Source: an uncultured Gammaproteobacteria bacterium
Lineage (GTDB): Bacteria; Pseudomonadota; Gammaproteobacteria; CAJQNE01
Length of the DNA stretch: 6,896 nucleotides
Assembly: GCA_905479545.1 (NCBI GenBank)
Contig: CAJQNE010000404.1
Location: 1 to 6,896 of the forward strand
Reading direction: 5' to 3'
Shown: positions 4,198 through 6,896 of the stretch, one piece after another
Numbering within the stretch: position 1 is the first letter of the stretch
Layout: every line of letters starts with the position of its first letter
Notes under the pieces: model-generated
Told to the model about the DNA's origin: nothing
Database searches by the model: none
Seen by the model: the letters and a program-made list of their open reading frames with translations, nothing else
Program-made: the position numbers and the translations under genes

Positions 4198-6896
4198 TCA
4201 TGCGGTCTGCGCTTTGAGTTCCAAGCGCTCGAAAAGTTGCTGCGTAGCCTGAATGCGATCATCCAGCTCAGGCAGTTCGGCGATCAGCTTCAGGCGGTCC
4301 TGGCCATCCAGTCGGTAGGTTTCCGGCATGGCTTGCAGCAAGCGAATCAACGCACTAGGGTCTACTTCAACACCGGCGTTAAATTCAATCCGCCCGCCAC
4401 CAGCGCCCATATCAACTTTCTTCACGCCAAAGCTGGCGGCTTCAAGTTTCAGCTTGGTGGTGGCGACCAGGTTTTTAGCTGGTGGTGGGAGCAAGCCGAA
4501 GCGGTCGACTAGTTCTACTTCCACCTCGCGTAGCTCGTCCTTGTTGTTGGCTGAGGCTAAACGTTTGTAGAGAATCAGCCGGTTATGCACATCCGGTACA
4601 TAGTCTTCCGGCAGTAGCGCAGGGACGTGTAAGTCGACTTCAGTGGCGTGCTGCTCGATATCCACATCAGGAATATCGCCGCGTTTTAAGGCTTTAACGG
4701 CCCGCTCTAACAAGTCGTTGTACAACGCAAAGCCAACTTCCTGAATCTGGCCGGTTTGCTCATCGCCGAGCAGTTCACCGGCGCCGCGGATTTCAAGATC
4801 GTGGGTGGCCAGCGTAAAGCCGGCACCGAGTTCTTCCAGCGACTCAATGGCTTCCAGACGCTTAACCGCATCGGCCGTTAATGCCTGCTTCTCCGGGACT
4901 ATCAAGTAGGCGTAGGCGCGGTGATGCGAACGGCCAACGCGACCGCGCAGCTGGTGGAGCTGGGCGAGGCCGAATTTGTCGGCGCGGTTAATCAGAATGG
5001 TGTTGGCGTTCGGGTTATCGATGCCAGATTCAACAATGGTCGAGCAGAGCAAAATATGAAAACGGCGGTGATGGAAGTCGAGCATGATTTGCTCTAATTC
5101 TGATTCGCGCATCTGACCATGGGCGTGCTCAATTTTGGCTTCGGGCAGTAATTCCTCTAGCTCGCGCTGCTTCTTCTCCATGTTCTGCACATCGTTGTGC
5201 AGGAAGTAAACCTGGCCACCGCGGCGAATCTCTCGCTGGCAGGCTTCCCGCACCAGGCCGTTATCCCATTCCGTGAGGAAGGTTTTAACCGCCAACCTGT
5301 CGGCAGGTGGCGTGGCAACAATCGACAAGTCACGCATACCGCTCAGGCCCATATTCAGCGTGCGCGGAATGGGCGTGGCGGTAAGTGTTAGCAGGTCCAC
5401 TTCGGCACGCAGCGCTTTAAGTTGCTCTTTGTGGCGGACACCAAAGCGATGTTCTTCATCAACAATCACCAGACCGAGGTTTTTGAATTTAACGCTCTTT
5501 TGGATCAGCTTATGGGTGCCAATAACCACATCAACTTTGCCTGCCTGCAAATCGTCGAGGGTCTTGTTTTGCTCTTTTACCGAGCGGAACCGGGAGAGCA
5601 CTTCTACCCGCACGGGCCAGTCGGCAAAACGGTCCATAAAGTTACCGTAGTGCTGCTGAGCCAGTAGTGTGGTTGGCACTAACACGGCAACTTGATAACC
5701 CGCGCCCACTGCAACGAAAGCAGCCCGCATTGCGATCTCGGTTTTGCCAAAACCTACGTCAGCGCAAATCACCCGGTCCATTGGTCTTGGCAGATGCAGA
5801 TCGTTAATGACCTGCTCAATAGCAGTCTGTTGGTCGGGCGTTTCTTCAAACGGGAACGCCGCAGCAAAGGCCCGGTATTCAGCTTCGTCGAAGCGCATCG
5901 CGTTGCCAACCCGGGCGGCACGGCGGGCGTGAATATCCAGCAGCTCCGCCGCCACGTCACGAACCTTTTCCTTGGCCCGGCGTTTGGCGCGGTCCCATTG
6001 GTCGGTGCCAAGTTTATGTAATGGCGCGTTTTCCGCTGAAGTGCCGGTGTAGCGACTAATTAAATGCAGGGAGGCAACCGGCACATACAGCTTGTCGCCG
6101 CCGGCATATTCCAACAGCAGATATTCAGCCGCCTGGCCTGCAACGGTAATCGTTGTCAGGCCCATGTAGCGACCAACGCCATTGTCCTCGTGAACAACGG
6201 GAGCACCCTCAGTCAGGTCGGTAAGGTCGCGAATAATGCTGGCGGGGTCACGAGCTGCCCGGCGGCGCTTTTTGCGTTGGTTAACCCGGTCGCCAAATAA
6301 CTGCGATTCGGTAATCAATGACAGCTGCTCGTTATGAATACCGGCTTCAAGGTCGGCGACTGTCAGGCCGATGCTGTTTTCGCCGTCCAGGAACGCTGCC
6401 CAGTTATCGTACTGTGCAGCGTGCAAGCCTTGTTCGCGAAGGGTTTGCAGCAAGGTTTCCCTGCGACCCGCTGAGTCGGCGACGAATAAAGTCCGGCCTT
6501 TGTTATTGGCGATGTGATCGAGTAGCAGCCCGGCCGGCCGATCAGCCCGTGGATTAACCGGTAGCAGCGGTGGCTGGCGGGTAGCGAAGTTAAAGCCGCC
6601 TTCGATAAATTCCTCGTGCTGAATACCAATGCGGGCACGGCTGTTGAGCTCTGCACTAAGTTCGTCGCTCGTTAAAAATAGCGCCGAAGGTGGCAGTATT
6701 GGTCGTTCAACATCGTGTCGGCGTTGTTCGTAACGCTCTTCGACATTTTCCAGCAAGTTGGCTACACGGGCTTCCGAGTCGGTTGGCAAAAAGTACAGCG
6801 CATCGTCAGGCAGATAGTCGAATAGCGTTGCCAGTCCGTCAAAAAAGAGCGGCAAATAGTATTCAATACCGCCCGGCATACTGCCGTCGCTAACTT
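4198..6896 (-). CDS. mfd: Transcription-repair coupling factor Mfd, C-terminal three quarters (5' end outside the window)
   Basis: ATP-driven DNA translocase that removes RNA polymerase stalled at lesions and recruits UvrA for nucleotide excision repair. The frame is open to the right edge; VSDGSMPGGIEYY lines up with an internal stretch of E. coli Mfd near residue 250, so the ATG at 6879 is internal and about 250 N-terminal residues lie outside. Numbered from that ATG: the end of the UvrB-like module (to about 120); the CarD-like RNA-polymerase-interacting domain (about 220-300, PVVHEDNGVGRY at 227-238, LYVPVASLHLISRY at 264-277); and the RecG-like motor with Walker A DVGFGKTE (374-381), DEEHRFG (474-480), TATPIPRTL (500-508), STIVESGIDNPNANT (613-627) and QLRGRVGRS (643-651). 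The TRCF C-terminal domain follows (about 740-893). The 893 residues plus five codons at the edge fit E. coli's total of 1148. No broken motif is seen. UvrA-binding residues and the mfd promoter lie outside the window. Confidence 0.98.
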   Translation of the reverse strand, partial: VSDGSMPGGIEYYLPLFFDGLATLFDYLPDDALYFLPTDSEARVANLLENVEERYEQRRHDVERPILPPSALFLTSDELSAELNSRARIGIQHEEFIEGGFNFATRQPPLLPVNPRADRPAGLLLDHIANNKGRTLFVADSAGRRETLLQTLREQGLHAAQYDNWAAFLDGENSIGLTVADLEAGIHNEQLSLITESQLFGDRVNQRKKRRRAARDPASIIRDLTDLTEGAPVVHEDNGVGRYMGLTTITVAGQAAEYLLLEYAGGDKLYVPVASLHLISRYTGTSAENAPLHKLGTDQWDRAKRRAKEKVRDVAAELLDIHARRAARVGNAMRFDEAEYRAFAAAFPFEETPDQQTAIEQVINDLHLPRPMDRVICADVGFGKTEIAMRAAFVAVGAGYQVAVLVPTTLLAQQHYGNFMDRFADWPVRVEVLSRFRSVKEQNKTLDDLQAGKVDVVIGTHKLIQKSVKFKNLGLVIVDEEHRFGVRHKEQLKALRAEVDLLTLTATPIPRTLNMGLSGMRDLSIVATPPADRLAVKTFLTEWDNGLVREACQREIRRGGQVYFLHNDVQNMEKKQRELEELLPEAKIEHAHGQMRESELEQIMLDFHHRRFHILLCSTIVESGIDNPNANTILINRADKFGLAQLHQLRGRVGRSHHRAYAYLIVPEKQALTADAVKRLEAIESLEELGAGFTLATHDLEIRGAGELLGDEQTGQIQEVGFALYNDLLERAVKALKRGDIPDVDIEQHATEVDLHVPALLPEDYVPDVHNRLILYKRLASANNKDELREVEVELVDRFGLLPPPAKNLVATTKLKLEAASFGVKKVDMGAGGGRIEFNAGVEVDPSALIRLLQAMPETYRLDGQDRLKLIAELPELDDRIQATQQLFERLELKAQTA

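Noticed and set aside
4372..4378. Possible unusual helicase motifs in Mfd (Ala before Asp-Val-Gly in Walker A; Asn-Pro in the GID motif)
   Set aside because: Both are single conservative or known-variable positions, and all catalytic residues are present, so I see no sign of altered function.
6874..6896. ATG at 6879 as the true start of mfd
   Set aside because: The reading frame is open to the window edge and the residues before it (VSDGS) match internal Mfd sequence, so the gene is cut by the window rather than truncated.

Overview
The window looks like an ordinary chromosomal segment of a gammaproteobacterium with a mid-range GC genome, possibly one of the marine lineages. The clues are a Mfd very close to the E. 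coli protein, a CsiV-family periplasmic protein directly after mfd (a neighbourhood I recall from Vibrio and Pseudomonas), and a YhbQ-type GIY-YIG protein. The genus is inference. I see no rRNA, tRNA, CRISPR array, insertion sequence, integrase or attachment site.

Layout from right to left, as most genes are on the minus strand. Positions 6896-4198 hold the C-terminal three quarters of mfd, which runs off the right edge. After a 73-base gap with a plausible promoter comes csiV (4124-2613), a secreted peptidoglycan-binding-family protein greatly enlarged by acidic low-complexity segments. On the plus strand a small GIY-YIG protein (2312-2662) converges on csiV, and the two genes overlap at their 3' ends by 50 bases. 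A 119-base intergenic region (2193-2311), containing a 13-base palindrome, separates the GIY-YIG gene from a divergent minus-strand amidohydrolase of the N-acyl-D-amino-acid deacylase type (2192-384). Fifty bases further on, the same strand begins a TauE/SafE-like membrane transporter with a TTG start (333 to the left edge, partial). That gene is easily missed because it has no ATG near its start and no stop inside the window.

How the genes work together: mfd (transcription-coupled DNA repair) and csiV (cell-wall synthesis through PBP1A) are neighbours by conserved order rather than by shared pathway. The amidohydrolase and the TauE-like transporter are close enough to share a transcript and may handle one substrate, but nothing here identifies it. 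Coding density is high and no stretch over 300 bases lacks a gene.

I do not find a new multi-gene system. The points most worth a second look are: the apparent loss of two expected metal-ligand histidines in the amidohydrolase; the large acidic extensions of CsiV, with no basic residue in its last 123 positions; the tail-to-tail overlap of csiV with the GIY-YIG gene; and a csiV promoter whose predicted start falls on the ATG.
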